Below the pieces are notes generated by a model. That model made no database searches, was not told where the DNA came from, and saw only the letters and a list, made by a program, of their open reading frames with translations. A stretch of 64,000 bases of DNA from Paenibacillus albus (GTDB lineage Bacteria; Bacillota; Bacilli; Paenibacillales; Paenibacillaceae), in assembly GCF_003952225.1 (NCBI RefSeq), contig NZ_CP034437.1:5222501-5286500 (forward strand). The letters are read 5' to 3'. Numbering within the stretch: position 1 is the first letter of the stretch; each line of letters begins with the position of its first letter. The position numbers and the translations under genes are program-made. Shown in pieces: positions 9,562 through 18,807 of the stretch.

Positions 9562-10326
9562 TTACAGCAGCATACCGCCTGAAGCTTCGAGACGCTGCGC
9601 ATTTACCCAGCGCATATCTTCTGTGCAGAGTGATGCGATTACGCCGCCGATATCATCCGGTACACCGGCACGGCCGAGCGCCGTGATGGATGCAATATGC
9701 GCATTCACTTGCGAGTTGTCGCGTACGGCTCCACCGCCGAAGTCGGTCGCAATCGCGCCAGGAGCAACAGCATTCACGCGGATGCCCCGTTTGCCGAGCT
9801 CTTTGGCCAAGTAGCGTGTCATGACTTCGATCGCGCCTTTCATCGACGCATACGCGCTGTAGCCTTCCATCGCGAAGCGCGTCAAGCCCGTGGAGATGTT
9901 CACGATGCCGCCGTTATCCGCCAGCTGCGGGAGCAGCTTCTGCGTCAAGAAGTAGACACCTTTGAAATGAATATTCATAAGGTTGTCGAACAGCTCTTCC
10001 GTTACATTCGGGAAAGGCGAGTTCTTGCCGATGCCTGCATTATTAATCAGATAATCGAAGGTTTCCCGGTCCCATTTGGACTTCAACACATCGTCAAGCG
10101 ATGCTGCGAAGCCGTCGAACGAGGAGACAACACTTGTATCCAGCTGAATTGCTGCTGCAGCGACGCCCTTCTGCTCGATTTCACGAACAACCTCTTCTGC
10201 GGCTTCTTGCTGGGTATGATAAGTGATAACGACACCGATTCCTTTGCCCGCGAGCGCGAGTGCTGTATTTCTGCCAAGTCCGCGGCTTCCGCCTGTTACG
10301 AGTGCGATTTTCGTTGTATGATTCAT
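9562..10326 (-). CDS. Short-chain dehydrogenase/reductase (SDR)
   Basis: 254 residues. The NAD(P)-binding TGGSRGLGRNTA motif is at residues 11-22, NNAG at about 92-95, then the catalytic Ser (IVNISTGLTRF) and the YSAYASMKGA active-site Tyr-x3-Lys. The classical SDR fold is complete. The substrate is unknown. It is divergently arranged from a MerR regulator, and its promoter carries a 19-bp spacer with a palindrome, so it is the likely regulatory target. Confidence 0.92.
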   Translation of the reverse strand: MNHTTKIALVTGGSRGLGRNTALALAGKGIGVVITYHTQQEAAEEVVREIEQKGVAAAAIQLDTSVVSSFDGFAASLDDVLKSKWDRETFDYLINNAGIGKNSPFPNVTEELFDNLMNIHFKGVYFLTQKLLPQLADNGGIVNISTGLTRFAMEGYSAYASMKGAIEVMTRYLAKELGKRGIRVNAVAPGAIATDFGGGAVRDNSQVNAHIASITALGRAGVPDDIGGVIASLCTEDMRWVNAQRLEASGGMLL

Positions 10327-10391
10327 AAATTCATGGCTCCTTGTGGATATCGATTGGCCTCTTGACCATTCGGCCCTTGAGGTCTAAAGTG

Positions 10392-10422
10392 AGAATATCA
10401 CTTCGAGTTAACTCTAAGTCAA
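10392..10422 (-). promoter_or_regulatory. MerR-type promoter of the SDR gene
   Basis: Read on the minus strand, TTGACT (10417-10422) and TATTCT (10392-10397) are separated by exactly 19 bp. The spacer contains the palindrome GAGTTAACTC (10405-10414), extended to CTT.GAGTTAACTC.AAG. A 19-bp spacer with a dyad is the hallmark of promoters that MerR-family proteins twist into an active shape. Confidence 0.8.
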
Positions 10423-10443
10423 GCCAGTGGAGGCTGTAAAAAT

Positions 10444-10851
10444 ATGAATTATACCATTAATGAAGTCGCACAGAAGTTCGGACTCACCGCGCATACGCTC
10501 CGTTATTATGACAAAGAAGGGTTGCTTCCATTCGTGGAGCGCACCAAATCCGGCAATCGCAGCTTCACCGAGGCAGATGTAAACTGGGTTGCACTGATTT
10601 GCTGCTTGAAGGATACCGGCATGCCGATTAAAGAAATGAAAACCTACTGCCAGTGGGCCATGCAAGGTGCAGCAACAAGCGATGAACGCAAAAGCATGCT
10701 GACCGAGCACCGCCATGAGGTCGTGCGCCAAATCGAGAATCTACAGCACAATTTGCAGCTGATTGACGAGAAAATAGAATTTTACAATGACCCGGGCAAC
10801 ATCCCGCTCATGGAGAAGATGAAAGAACGCGTGCGCAATCGAGCGAATTAA
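10444..10851 (+). CDS. MerR-family transcriptional regulator
   Basis: 135 residues. The N-terminal winged helix-turn-helix reads MNYTINEVAQKFGLTAHTLR, followed by YYDKEGLLP, the classic MerR opening. A coiled-coil dimerisation helix covers about residues 80-115. No cysteines are positioned like a metal-binding loop, so it belongs with the small-molecule or stress-sensing MerR proteins (AdhR/TipA side) and not with metal sensors. The start is preceded by GGAGG. It presumably controls the divergent SDR gene through the palindromic promoter between them. Confidence 0.92.
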   Translation: MNYTINEVAQKFGLTAHTLRYYDKEGLLPFVERTKSGNRSFTEADVNWVALICCLKDTGMPIKEMKTYCQWAMQGAATSDERKSMLTEHRHEVVRQIENLQHNLQLIDEKIEFYNDPGNIPLMEKMKERVRNRAN

Positions 10852-10855
10852 TAAA

Positions 10856-10892
10856 CAAAAAAAACCATCCTTACGCGTAAGGATGGTTCGTT
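10856..10892 (+). terminator. Terminator of the merR-family gene
   Basis: Perfect palindromic stem AACCATCCTTACG/CGTAAGGATGGTT directly after the stop codon, flanked by an A8 run and a T-rich tail, so it may work in both directions. Confidence 0.8.
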
Positions 10893-10995
10893 TCGTATGA
10901 TGATCGCTCAGTCTCTCCAGTATAAATTATTTGTGATTAACTCATCTTACTAGAGGATTTACGTGAATTAATGCATTACGGAGGAGGACATCATT

Positions 10996-11163
10996 ATGAG
11001 TCGCAAAAGTAGAATTGATGAAACGGATGGAGATCCAAATACAACGTATGAGGATCTAGGTGCGCATGAAGAAACGACGTTCTTCTTGAACAAGAACCAG
11101 TCGGACATAGCTGACACATTAACCGAAGAGCCAGCCGACAGGCGTCGGTCAGAGAAGGAATAA
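10996..11163 (+). CDS. Small acidic hydrophilic protein, unknown function
   Basis: A 55-codon reading frame with a strong ribosome binding site (GGAGGAGGACATCATT before ATG) and a strong terminator 24 nt after its stop. The product (starts MSRKSRIDETDGDPNT, ends ADRRRSEKE) is highly charged, has no membrane segment or cysteine, and looks largely disordered. Such short polar proteins are common in spore-formers, but no family was recognised. The combination of SD, ATG and terminator is the main support for it being real. Confidence 0.65.
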   Translation: MSRKSRIDETDGDPNTTYEDLGAHEETTFFLNKNQSDIADTLTEEPADRRRSEKE

Positions 11164-11186
11164 CCTATTTGGTCGGCAGATCGTAA

Positions 11187-11221
11187 GATTCCGTCTCGTA
11201 ATGAGACGGGTCTTTTTTTTC
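11187..11221 (+). terminator. Terminator of the 55-residue protein gene
   Basis: Stem CCGTCTC/GAGACGG with GTAAT loop followed by T9. Confidence 0.9.
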
Positions 11222-11237
11222 GCGGTTTTTAGAAGAA

Positions 11238-11279
11238 ATTAAACAGCCTCAGTCCGGTGGAGTACCGAACTAAGGCTGC
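11238..11279 (-). terminator. Terminator of msrA
   Basis: Minus-strand stem CAGCCTTAGTTCGGT/ACCGGACTGAGGCTG followed by TTTAATTT, just after the msrA stop codon. Confidence 0.88.
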
Positions 11280-11293
11280 ATAGTGTTCATATT

Positions 11294-11821
11294 TCATTGT
11301 TGTCTATTTGACGGAGCGCCACCGGCCTCCCGCCTGGGAAGGACCCAGTTGGGGCGCGGGAAGTGGCAGGTGTAGCCGTTAGGATATCGCTCCAGATAGT
11401 CCTGGTGCTCCGGCTCTGCTTCCCAGAAGTCGCCGACAGGCGTCACTTCGGTAACGACCTTACCTGGCCACAGACCCGACGCGTTCACGTCGGCAATTGT
11501 CTCCTCCGCCACCTCTCTCTGCTCATCGCTCGTATAGTAGATCGCTGAACGGTAGCTTGTGCCGATATCGTTGCCCTGACGTTCCAGTGTCGTAGGATCG
11601 TGGATTTGAAAGAAGTACTCTAGGATGCGTCTATAACTCGTCTCCGCTGTATCGAAGACGATTTCGATCCCTTCCGCATGGGTACCATGGTTGCGATATG
11701 TCGCGTTCGGATTGTCACCGCCAGTATAGCCGACGCGAGTCGAGACGACACCGGGAAGTTTGCGGATCAAGTCCTGCATTCCCCAGAAGCATCCCCCAGC
11801 GAGTACAGCACGCTGATGCAT
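11294..11821 (-). CDS. msrA: Peptide-methionine (S)-S-oxide reductase
   Basis: 175 residues. The enzyme reduces methionine-S-sulfoxide in proteins using thioredoxin-type reductants. The catalytic GGCFWG motif is at about residues 9-14, and the downstream [13 protein letters not shown] and [10 protein letters not shown] are classic MsrA signatures, as is [15 protein letters not shown]. No other cysteine is obvious, so recycling would go through the single catalytic Cys and an external thiol. No MsrB domain is fused. The start is ATG ([10 protein letters not shown]) with GAGGAGG upstream; the longer TTG frame runs through that SD and is rejected. Confidence 0.95.
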   Translation of the reverse strand: MHQRAVLAGGCFWGMQDLIRKLPGVVSTRVGYTGGDNPNATYRNHGTHAEGIEIVFDTAETSYRRILEYFFQIHDPTTLERQGNDIGTSYRSAIYYTSDEQREVAEETIADVNASGLWPGKVVTEVTPVGDFWEAEPEHQDYLERYPNGYTCHFPRPNWVLPRREAGGAPSNRQQ

Positions 11822-11991
11822 GTTAAACCTCCTCAACCTGATCGAGATATTTACCTTAGCCCACCACCCACCGCAGTTAGCCGGGGCAAACGGGAAGAAT
11901 TGACCGAGATGGCTGCCACCGTGAGTGGATCACCATCGCTCCTTATCATTCCATGGGAGGTGTCCCGCAATTCGCTGATATTTGCCAATAA

Positions 11992-14900
11992 TCAGCCCAT
12001 CAGCCAAGCTGCAACTACTTTGTTCTTCCCTGTCTTCTTCGCCTTAATCTCCGCATCGTCGGCATATCTGATTAGCTCCTGCGCCGTTTCTGCGCGGCAT
12101 AATTCCATCGAAGCGACACCGATACTGACGGTTACGCGATAAGGCTGGCCGAAGCCGCTGCCGAATTCCAATTCAATCTGCTTACGAATATCTGAGGCTA
12201 GCTGCAGCGCATGCTTCCCGTCTGTCTTAGGCAAAATGATGAGCATCTCTTCACCGCCGTAACGGCCCGGAATATCATGCTGGCTGAGCAGCGACCGAAT
12301 CGTATCAGCAATCTTCCTCAGCACTTCGTCGCCTACTTGATGGCCAAGCTCATTGACTTTGCGGAAGTCGTCCAAGTCGATCATCAGCACCGAGACGTCG
12401 AGGCCGTACTGCTTCGATATCTCAACTTCCTGTACAAGCCTGTCCATAAAATGCTGCCGCAAATAGAGACCCGTCAAACTGTCGATCATCATTTCCTCAT
12501 AGAGTACTGCATTCGCGATATGCGGTTTTACGATATGCAGCAGCTGATCCAATTGATGCGCTAGATTGGTGTTCATCAACCGCAGATAAACGTCCATTCG
12601 GATCGAGCGATGCTTGGCTCCAAACAGCGTGAAGCTGACTCGCTGCAGCTGGCTCTCTCCCGCCCGATATTCAGCCAGCATATTGCGGCCGATCGGACCG
12701 AATGCGGAATAATAGTTCTGCGACTTATGGAACGGAAGATGCAATAAGACGGATGCGTAAGCGACTGGATAATATTCAAAAAGCGCAAATATGACACGGT
12801 CGATCACCATGCTCAGATTAAGCGAATCCGGCAAACGATCGAATAATCGAATCGTCGTCAGATAGTCGAGCGATTGCTCCAAGAAACCCCTGCGCTCCTG
12901 CATGATTTGGATAACTTGCGCGTTGTCGGCCAATTCCCAGCGGGCAGGCAGCCCTGACGGCGCCATATACGCTTCCATCTCCCGCTTCAATTCTTCTCCT
13001 CGCTCATTCTGCTGGATCAGATAATAAGCGTTGATCGCTTTGCGCAGCAGCAACAGCCCGTTCGTGACCGCGCCTTGACGAAGCTCCCACACCGCAGAGA
13101 TATAATAGTAGTCCGCCCAGAACAAATCATAGGCGTTCGTCTCGATAAATTGTTTGAAACGCTCGATCCACTCGCCAATCTCATCCATCGTAACGGTCTC
13201 GCTTGTCGCCTGAATGCTGAGCATCGCCAGCAGCAGCTCGCGGTATGTCCAGCCTTCAAGCATCGGGAATCTCCCCGTACGCTCTGCGCTGCCAATACAC
13301 CGCTGAAGATGTCGGCATGCTTCTTCGACCGACCCGAGCTGCAGCAGCCTGAGCGCATGAACGAACATGGCCGGCTGCACCTCATGAATAGATGGCTCCG
13401 GACGAATCCGCTCCCCTCTGCGATGCGCAGCATACACACGATACAGCTCCATCCTTGTCTTCGCATAATCGCTCGTATCCGGAATTTGCTCCATGCGCTC
13501 GAGCAGCTCCCATTGCTGAGATTCACAGGCATGCATGCGGATCATATCGCGAACGCCTTCGAGAACGTCTCGACGTTTAATGTCGACGAGCTGGTTCCAA
13601 TGATAATGGAATGCCGGCATATCGCCGAGAATAAGCGACACTTCCATGCCGTTCGCATGACCCACCTCGAGCATATTCGGATGCCCGAGCTGAGTTGCGC
13701 CGTTGATTACTTTCTCGATGTAGCTTCTTGCCATACGCGCGTTATTTTGGTGAATGTACATGTTGTACACTCTCAGAATTAGATCCGGATAGAAGCTATA
13801 ATGGAGCATCGATTCTACTTTGTTCAGCAGCGCTAGGCCCCAAGCATTCAATTGAGGGAAATTCTCAAATATGAACGCAATGCAGTAGTAGGAAGAATCA
13901 ATGAACTCCCATTCCGGAATAAGATGGCGGTTCGGGTATATTTGCCCGATGTACAGCTCTTTAATGTACTCTTTCTCATGCGGCTCGAGATTCAGATAGA
14001 CACGATTGGCGACAAGCGGACACAGCGCGTCGAGTTTATCGCTAAGCTTGTGATTCGGGTTCTCGAGGTAGGCAAACAGCTCCTCTTTATGGTCGGCAAG
14101 CTCAAGCTCATTTTGCAGCATTTTATAGAACATCCACTTGAATCGGTCACCGTCGCGGCCTCTCAGCTCATAGAGCTTCATGCACACCTCTTCACAGCGC
14201 TTCAACTCGCGGAATCCATTGTATACGGGCAATATAAGCCGATAAAAGCATTGCATCGTCGGACGCTGAAGCGTCTCATGCAGCCAGATCATCTGTTCCA
14301 GCAGCAGCCGTGACTGTTCTGAGGAAAGCGCTTTGCGGTTTCTGCGGAAATACAGCATGAGCACGATGTACTCGCGTCTCTTATCGCCAGACTTGCGCAC
14401 CAAATTAAGCATCGTCAGGGAAGGATATTTCTCGAGCTTCAGCATGTAGGCGACCGCTTGGGAATAGGCATGTGCCATATTATAACGAAGAGCGAGCTGC
14501 TCCTTCACATTGTTATGTACGAACACGCTATTCTGATGAAAGAACAGGATGAGCCCGAGCTGCGACAGACGGTGCAGATTGACATACAGTTGGCCAAGCG
14601 GGAGCTGATTCGCGTTGAACAAATTCCATACACGGCTCGGCGCCGGCAAGCAGCAGAACAGCGCGAGCAGCTCCGTTTCTTCTGCGCTCAGTTGATCCAG
14701 CTTCTGTTCCGTAATCGTAACTGGATTCGTGCCTTCTCGCGGCAGCTCACGAGCTCCGGCTCCCCATCCCGCAGGTGTCAGCTGCAGCAGCCCTTGATCA
14801 ATAAAAGCTTCCAGCATCATATTCGTATACTTCGGATCAATCTGCTGACCTTCAAGCCAACTCGCGAGGTGGTCCAGAGCTCTTGGCTCGACCCGGCATA

Positions 14901-16218
14901 GACGTTTGAGCATTAGTCCGCTGTATGCAGCTTTATTGCGCGGAAGGAACTGAATGCGATACAGCTCTTCATTCCGAACCGACACATTGAGGGACTTACC
15001 GCAGAAGATCGTGAACAACCGCGGCATCTGTTCGCCGTAATGGCTCCACGTATTCTTGAACAGCTGGGCCGATTCCAAATCCATATTCGAACATTCATCA
15101 AAAATCAGGAAAATATTATCTGCGGGAATAATGGCTGTTAACTGTGTATAGAAACGAAGCATCCATTCACCGAATGCCTCCGATACGTCTTGTCCAAAGT
15201 AATATTGCTGCACCAGCTGACGCTGACGCCTTGCCAGCGCTCGGAATTGCGGCTCTGCTTGCGGATAATAAGTCATCGTCAAGGCCGTGATGATCCGGCT
15301 GACCATCTCGATCATGGTGGAGAAAGGAACATTCGTGCATTTGATCGTTACGAATGACTGCGTCTCCAGCACTTCATTCATGTGGAAGCGAAGCACCTCT
15401 GCAATGAGCGACTCATCTTCGTGGATGAGCGCAATCTGCTTCGAACCTTCAGCACGCAGGAATCTCCTGAACTCGTGCTGGCTCTCTGGTAATATTGGCG
15501 GTTCCGCATGGTAGAGCCATGTATGAGCATTAGGACCAATCGTCTGCTCCCAAGGCTCTCGGCTGAGTCCATAGATACGGCTAATCTCATAGGCTGCATC
15601 TTCAATAAATAAGAAGGATGGATCTCCGGTCAACCGTTCATATAGCACTTGGAGCGGAGGATAAACCAGCTGACCGCCGAACAGCTCGCGCATGATCATT
15701 CCAGCTGCGTAGAAGTCGGAAGCCCTTGTAATCGTATGCGTTCGGCAATGAGCGCTAAAGAACTCAAACGGATAATCTTGTATATAAAAGTCCAGAAAAG
15801 GAAATACGGAGGGGAATGGCTGCAAGCACAGCATAACCTGAAACGTGTTTGGGTTTACGCTGATCAAGTCCGGCGACAGAAACCCGATATAGAACTGATT
15901 CCCATGCAGCAATCCAAGCGTATCGCATAGGGAGACCATCACCCGAGCACGATCAGAATCGCTAAGCCCGTCTTGACTTGAGAAATCAGCAAAAGAGATG
16001 AATTCAACTGGGAGCGGCGTCAGCTTAACATCGAGCTGCGATTCCGTCTCGGTCCATTCGGCGATTCCTCTTAATCCAATCCCGCTAGCAGCAATTCGCT
16101 GCCACTGCTCGATCCGATTCATGACTTGACCACGCTCGAAGAAACGCCAAGTTCGCGGGCTGAATCTCATATAAGCTTCGCCTGTCGCTGTATCAATTGA
16201 GAGCATTCGTTCGTTCAC
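11992..16218 (-). CDS. Large pseudokinase / NTPase-like / helical-repeat / GAF-like / GGDEF regulatory protein
   Basis: About 1,408 residues, cytoplasmic. Residues about 1-230 resemble a Ser/Thr kinase fold with a degenerate catalytic loop (FLSPDLISVN in place of HRDLKPxN). About 250-500 resemble a STAND/AAA NTPase with a Walker-B-like FLIFDECSNMD but no Walker A. About 500-1080 are helical, TPR-like repeats. About 1090-1240 is GAF-like. The C terminus is a GGDEF domain: DSLTGLYLR, LMIDLDDFRKVNE, and RYGGEEML as the active-site loop. GGEEM keeps the glycine pair and acidic residues, so diguanylate cyclase activity is plausible. The inhibitory-site RxxD is replaced by SQHD. The layout parallels kinase-AAA-GAF-histidine-kinase proteins, with GGDEF as output. 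A GTG start with AAGGGG upstream is chosen; TTG 10 codons earlier is possible. Confidence 0.85.
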   Translation of the reverse strand: MNERMLSIDTATGEAYMRFSPRTWRFFERGQVMNRIEQWQRIAASGIGLRGIAEWTETESQLDVKLTPLPVEFISFADFSSQDGLSDSDRARVMVSLCDTLGLLHGNQFYIGFLSPDLISVNPNTFQVMLCLQPFPSVFPFLDFYIQDYPFEFFSAHCRTHTITRASDFYAAGMIMRELFGGQLVYPPLQVLYERLTGDPSFLFIEDAAYEISRIYGLSREPWEQTIGPNAHTWLYHAEPPILPESQHEFRRFLRAEGSKQIALIHEDESLIAEVLRFHMNEVLETQSFVTIKCTNVPFSTMIEMVSRIITALTMTYYPQAEPQFRALARRQRQLVQQYYFGQDVSEAFGEWMLRFYTQLTAIIPADNIFLIFDECSNMDLESAQLFKNTWSHYGEQMPRLFTIFCGKSLNVSVRNEELYRIQFLPRNKAAYSGLMLKRLCRVEPRALDHLASWLEGQQIDPKYTNMMLEAFIDQGLLQLTPAGWGAGARELPREGTNPVTITEQKLDQLSAEETELLALFCCLPAPSRVWNLFNANQLPLGQLYVNLHRLSQLGLILFFHQNSVFVHNNVKEQLALRYNMAHAYSQAVAYMLKLEKYPSLTMLNLVRKSGDKRREYIVLMLYFRRNRKALSSEQSRLLLEQMIWLHETLQRPTMQCFYRLILPVYNGFRELKRCEEVCMKLYELRGRDGDRFKWMFYKMLQNELELADHKEELFAYLENPNHKLSDKLDALCPLVANRVYLNLEPHEKEYIKELYIGQIYPNRHLIPEWEFIDSSYYCIAFIFENFPQLNAWGLALLNKVESMLHYSFYPDLILRVYNMYIHQNNARMARSYIEKVINGATQLGHPNMLEVGHANGMEVSLILGDMPAFHYHWNQLVDIKRRDVLEGVRDMIRMHACESQQWELLERMEQIPDTSDYAKTRMELYRVYAAHRRGERIRPEPSIHEVQPAMFVHALRLLQLGSVEEACRHLQRCIGSAERTGRFPMLEGWTYRELLLAMLSIQATSETVTMDEIGEWIERFKQFIETNAYDLFWADYYYISAVWELRQGAVTNGLLLLRKAINAYYLIQQNERGEELKREMEAYMAPSGLPARWELADNAQVIQIMQERRGFLEQSLDYLTTIRLFDRLPDSLNLSMVIDRVIFALFEYYPVAYASVLLHLPFHKSQNYYSAFGPIGRNMLAEYRAGESQLQRVSFTLFGAKHRSIRMDVYLRLMNTNLAHQLDQLLHIVKPHIANAVLYEEMMIDSLTGLYLRQHFMDRLVQEVEISKQYGLDVSVLMIDLDDFRKVNELGHQVGDEVLRKIADTIRSLLSQHDIPGRYGGEEMLIILPKTDGKHALQLASDIRKQIELEFGSGFGQPYRVTVSIGVASMELCRAETAQELIRYADDAEIKAKKTGKNKVVAAWLMG

Positions 16219-16354
16219 TAGGCAATCCCCTTCATGTCGAAATTCCAACTTAAGTATAACAGGATTTTGTTAGAAAATGACCAAAAATCGCACAAGTTCA
16301 TTTATTTCATTGGAATATACTGTAATTAAATGGGATTTAATAATGCCTTCAATC

Positions 16355-16400
16355 GAAATAGCCAGCCATATTCTTAAGGTGAATGTGACTGGCTATCTCT
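16355..16400. terminator. Stem-loop between the GGDEF giant and the epoxide-hydrolase gene
   Basis: Stem ATAGCCAG..ATTC/GAAT..GGCTGGCTAT lies immediately after the minus-strand epoxide-hydrolase-like gene and is a probable terminator for it. Confidence 0.7.
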
Positions 16401-16410
16401 TTACATTGGA

Positions 16411-17691
16411 TTAGCGGAGCGGCTTGATGGCTTTGCGAAGCTCCTTCACGAATAGATCCGGCTGTTCCCATGCCGCGAAGTGTCCGCCTTTGTCCAGTTT
16501 GTTGTAATAGATCAAATTCGGATACGCCTGCTCTGCCCAGCTCTTCGGTGCTTGATAGAGCTCATCCGGAAAGGCGCTTACGGCAACCGGCAGCTTGACG
16601 CCCTTGACGCTGAAGAACGGATATTTGTTCTCCCAGTACAAGCGTGCCGATGAAATTGGGGTGTTCGTGAGCCAATAGAGCGTAATGTTGTCGAGAACAT
16701 CGTCTCGCGACAGCCCGCCAGGCTGACCATCGAATGCTTTTGCAATCAGCTCCAAACTCTTCGCGTCATGATCAAGCATGAATGCTGCCAAGCCGATGGG
16801 CGAATCCGCAAGTCCGGTGAGCGTCTGTGGACGCGTCCCCATAATCTCAGCGTAACCGATTTGCTTATAGAAGAAGTCGAGCTGCTCGCACGCATGCTTC
16901 TCATCAGCTGCTAAACCGGGAGGGCAGCCCTTGCCGGCTTGAATCGCCTTCTCGATCTCAGGCGGAACCGCTCCCGGCATATTCGTGTGAACGCCAATCA
17001 GACCTTTGGGCTGCTGAACCGCCATGATATCAGCGATAAGCGCTCCCCAATCGCCGCCTTGTGCCACATACCTCTTGTATCCGAGCCGATTCATCAGGTC
17101 TCCATATGCGCGCGCGATTCGATCCGGTCCCCAACCCGTCTTGGTCGGCTTACCCGAGAAGCCGTAGCCTGGCATCGAAGGAATGACGACATCGAACGCG
17201 TCCGATTCCTTGCCGCCATAGGCAGTCGGATTCGTAAGCGGGTCGATCACCTTCAGCATCTCGACGATCGAGCCCGGCCAGCCATGCATGAGGAGAATCG
17301 GCATCGCATCCTTATGCTTCGAGCGGACATGAATGAACTGAATGTCCTCCCCATCAATATTCGTGACGAACATCGGTATGGCATTCAGCTTATCCTCGAA
17401 CTTGCGCCAGTCGTAATCCTTCGCCCAATAATCGGCGAGCTTCTGCATCGTTGCCAACGGCACGCCTTGCGTATGATCGGCGACCGTCTCCTTATCCGGC
17501 CATCTCGTCGCGAGTATGCGCTTGTGCAAATCAGCAAGCTCCGCATCGGAGTAATGAACCTGAAACGGACGGATGGCATTGTTGTCCGGACTTCCATTCA
17601 CTTCTTGGGCTAGCGGACCTTGAGCGGAAAATCCCAGAACGATAATCAGACATACGGTTAAACGAATCCCATATGCGCCTAGCTTCATCAT
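16411..17691 (-). CDS. Exported epoxide-hydrolase-family alpha/beta hydrolase
   Basis: 426 residues. A signal peptide (LTVCLIIVLGFSAQGPLAQ) precedes an epoxide-hydrolase N-terminal region (RPFQVHYSDAELADLHKR) and an alpha/beta hydrolase core. HGWPGS supplies the oxyanion hole, the nucleophile Asp is in AQGGDWGALIA, and the His is in KGGHFAAWEQPDLF. These match the microsomal/juvenile-hormone epoxide hydrolase family (about 380-450 aa). Export is unusual for an enzyme normally in the cytosol or membrane. The start is ATG-ATG with AAGGGAGC upstream. Substrate unknown. Confidence 0.88.
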   Translation of the reverse strand: MMKLGAYGIRLTVCLIIVLGFSAQGPLAQEVNGSPDNNAIRPFQVHYSDAELADLHKRILATRWPDKETVADHTQGVPLATMQKLADYWAKDYDWRKFEDKLNAIPMFVTNIDGEDIQFIHVRSKHKDAMPILLMHGWPGSIVEMLKVIDPLTNPTAYGGKESDAFDVVIPSMPGYGFSGKPTKTGWGPDRIARAYGDLMNRLGYKRYVAQGGDWGALIADIMAVQQPKGLIGVHTNMPGAVPPEIEKAIQAGKGCPPGLAADEKHACEQLDFFYKQIGYAEIMGTRPQTLTGLADSPIGLAAFMLDHDAKSLELIAKAFDGQPGGLSRDDVLDNITLYWLTNTPISSARLYWENKYPFFSVKGVKLPVAVSAFPDELYQAPKSWAEQAYPNLIYYNKLDKGGHFAAWEQPDLFVKELRKAIKPLR

Positions 17692-17841
17692 GTAACGCTC
17701 CCTTCGGATTACGGTGTAGCACACTAGCATTAAGTTCCAACCGAAATGTGATTCTTATACGATTATGGAAAAGTAAGCTTGAGAACGCCGCAATAAACCA
17801 AGCTGATCCTCATATAAATCTAGGATGGGAGGGATCTATGC

Positions 17842-18741
17842 ATGTTACTGGATTGCATCATTATTGGAGGAGGTCCGGCAGGACTTAATGCGGCGCTCGT
17901 TCTGGGGCGCGCTCGAAGAAATGTCATTTTGTTCGACGATAACAAACCAAGAAACGCCGTAACCCAGCAGTCCAATGGGTTTATTACGAGGGATGGCGTC
18001 GCCCCGACCGAGTTCCGCGAATTGGCGCATCAGGACTTGCGTAAATACTCTACTGTTCTAGTCAGTCCTGCTAAGGTAACCGCTGTTCGCCAAATAAACG
18101 GCATCTTTCAAGCCACAACCGAGCAAGGCTACAACTTTGTGGCACGAAGCGTCATTCTGGCTACAGGAGTGAGAGAGACTCTTCCTGCGGTTAGAGGGAT
18201 TCACGATTATTATGGCAAAAGCTTATTCAGCTGTCCTTATTGCGACGGCTGGGAGCTTCGAGATAAACCGCTCGTTATTATCGCAGATCACGAGAGTGCC
18301 TTCTTCCTGGCGAAGAAAGTCTACAATTGGAGCAAGGATTTGGTGTTCTGCACCAATGGTCTGCCGCTGCTTCATCCACAGCAGAGAGATCGACTTCGGC
18401 AGCGAGGGATCGCGGTCATCGAGACGAAGATCGCAGCGCTCATCGGAGCAGGCGGCATGCTGAAGCAAATCCACTTTGAGGATGGCTTCAAGGTAGAGCG
18501 TGCCGGAGGCTTCGTTACCCCTCAATGGACGCATGCATCCCCATTAATCGATATGCTGGCTTGCAGGTCCGATGAGATGGGCGTCGTCGCGAAGGACCAT
18601 TATGGCAGGACGAGTGTTCCCGGTGTCTATGTTGCTGGAGATACGTCCTTCCAGCCTCCCGCCCAAGTCATTGTCGCCGCCGCCGATGGCTGCAAAGCAG
18701 CAATTGCGGTAAACACCGACCTCGTCGAAGCAGACTTCTGA
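17842..18741 (+). CDS. Thioredoxin-reductase-like FAD/NAD(P) oxidoreductase
   Basis: 299 residues. The N-terminal FAD-binding motif IIGGGPAGLNAALVLGRARR is at about residues 7-26, the redox-active pair is in FSCPYCDGWE (about 131-140), and the C-terminal FAD motif is GVYVAGDTSFQPPAQVIVAA. The CPYC disulfide in the NAD(P) domain is the low-molecular-weight thioredoxin-reductase arrangement. Classical TrxR has CATC; CPYC is typical of a group of related flavoproteins that may reduce other thiols or act as oxidases (bacillithiol-disulfide or holomycin-type enzymes), so the substrate is open. The second ATG is taken as start with GGGAGG upstream. Confidence 0.85.
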   Translation: MLLDCIIIGGGPAGLNAALVLGRARRNVILFDDNKPRNAVTQQSNGFITRDGVAPTEFRELAHQDLRKYSTVLVSPAKVTAVRQINGIFQATTEQGYNFVARSVILATGVRETLPAVRGIHDYYGKSLFSCPYCDGWELRDKPLVIIADHESAFFLAKKVYNWSKDLVFCTNGLPLLHPQQRDRLRQRGIAVIETKIAALIGAGGMLKQIHFEDGFKVERAGGFVTPQWTHASPLIDMLACRSDEMGVVAKDHYGRTSVPGVYVAGDTSFQPPAQVIVAAADGCKAAIAVNTDLVEADF

Positions 18742-18749
18742 CTTCCTAC

Positions 18750-18807
18750 AAATAAAGGCGAGACATCCTACCTCATTCAATGAGAAGAGATGTCTCGCCT
18801 TTATTTT
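18750..18807. terminator. Shared bidirectional terminator overlapping the vanS-like 3' end
   Basis: A near-perfect inverted repeat (AAATAAAGGCGAGACATC and its complement GATGTCTCGCCTTTATTTT) separates two converging genes. Its right arm lies inside the 3' end of the histidine kinase gene, which terminates at 18773. Confidence 0.85.

Noticed and set aside
13075-13782. 235-codon open frame antisense to the GGDEF giant
   Set aside because: Shadow frame inside a conserved coding region; no ribosome binding site recognised.
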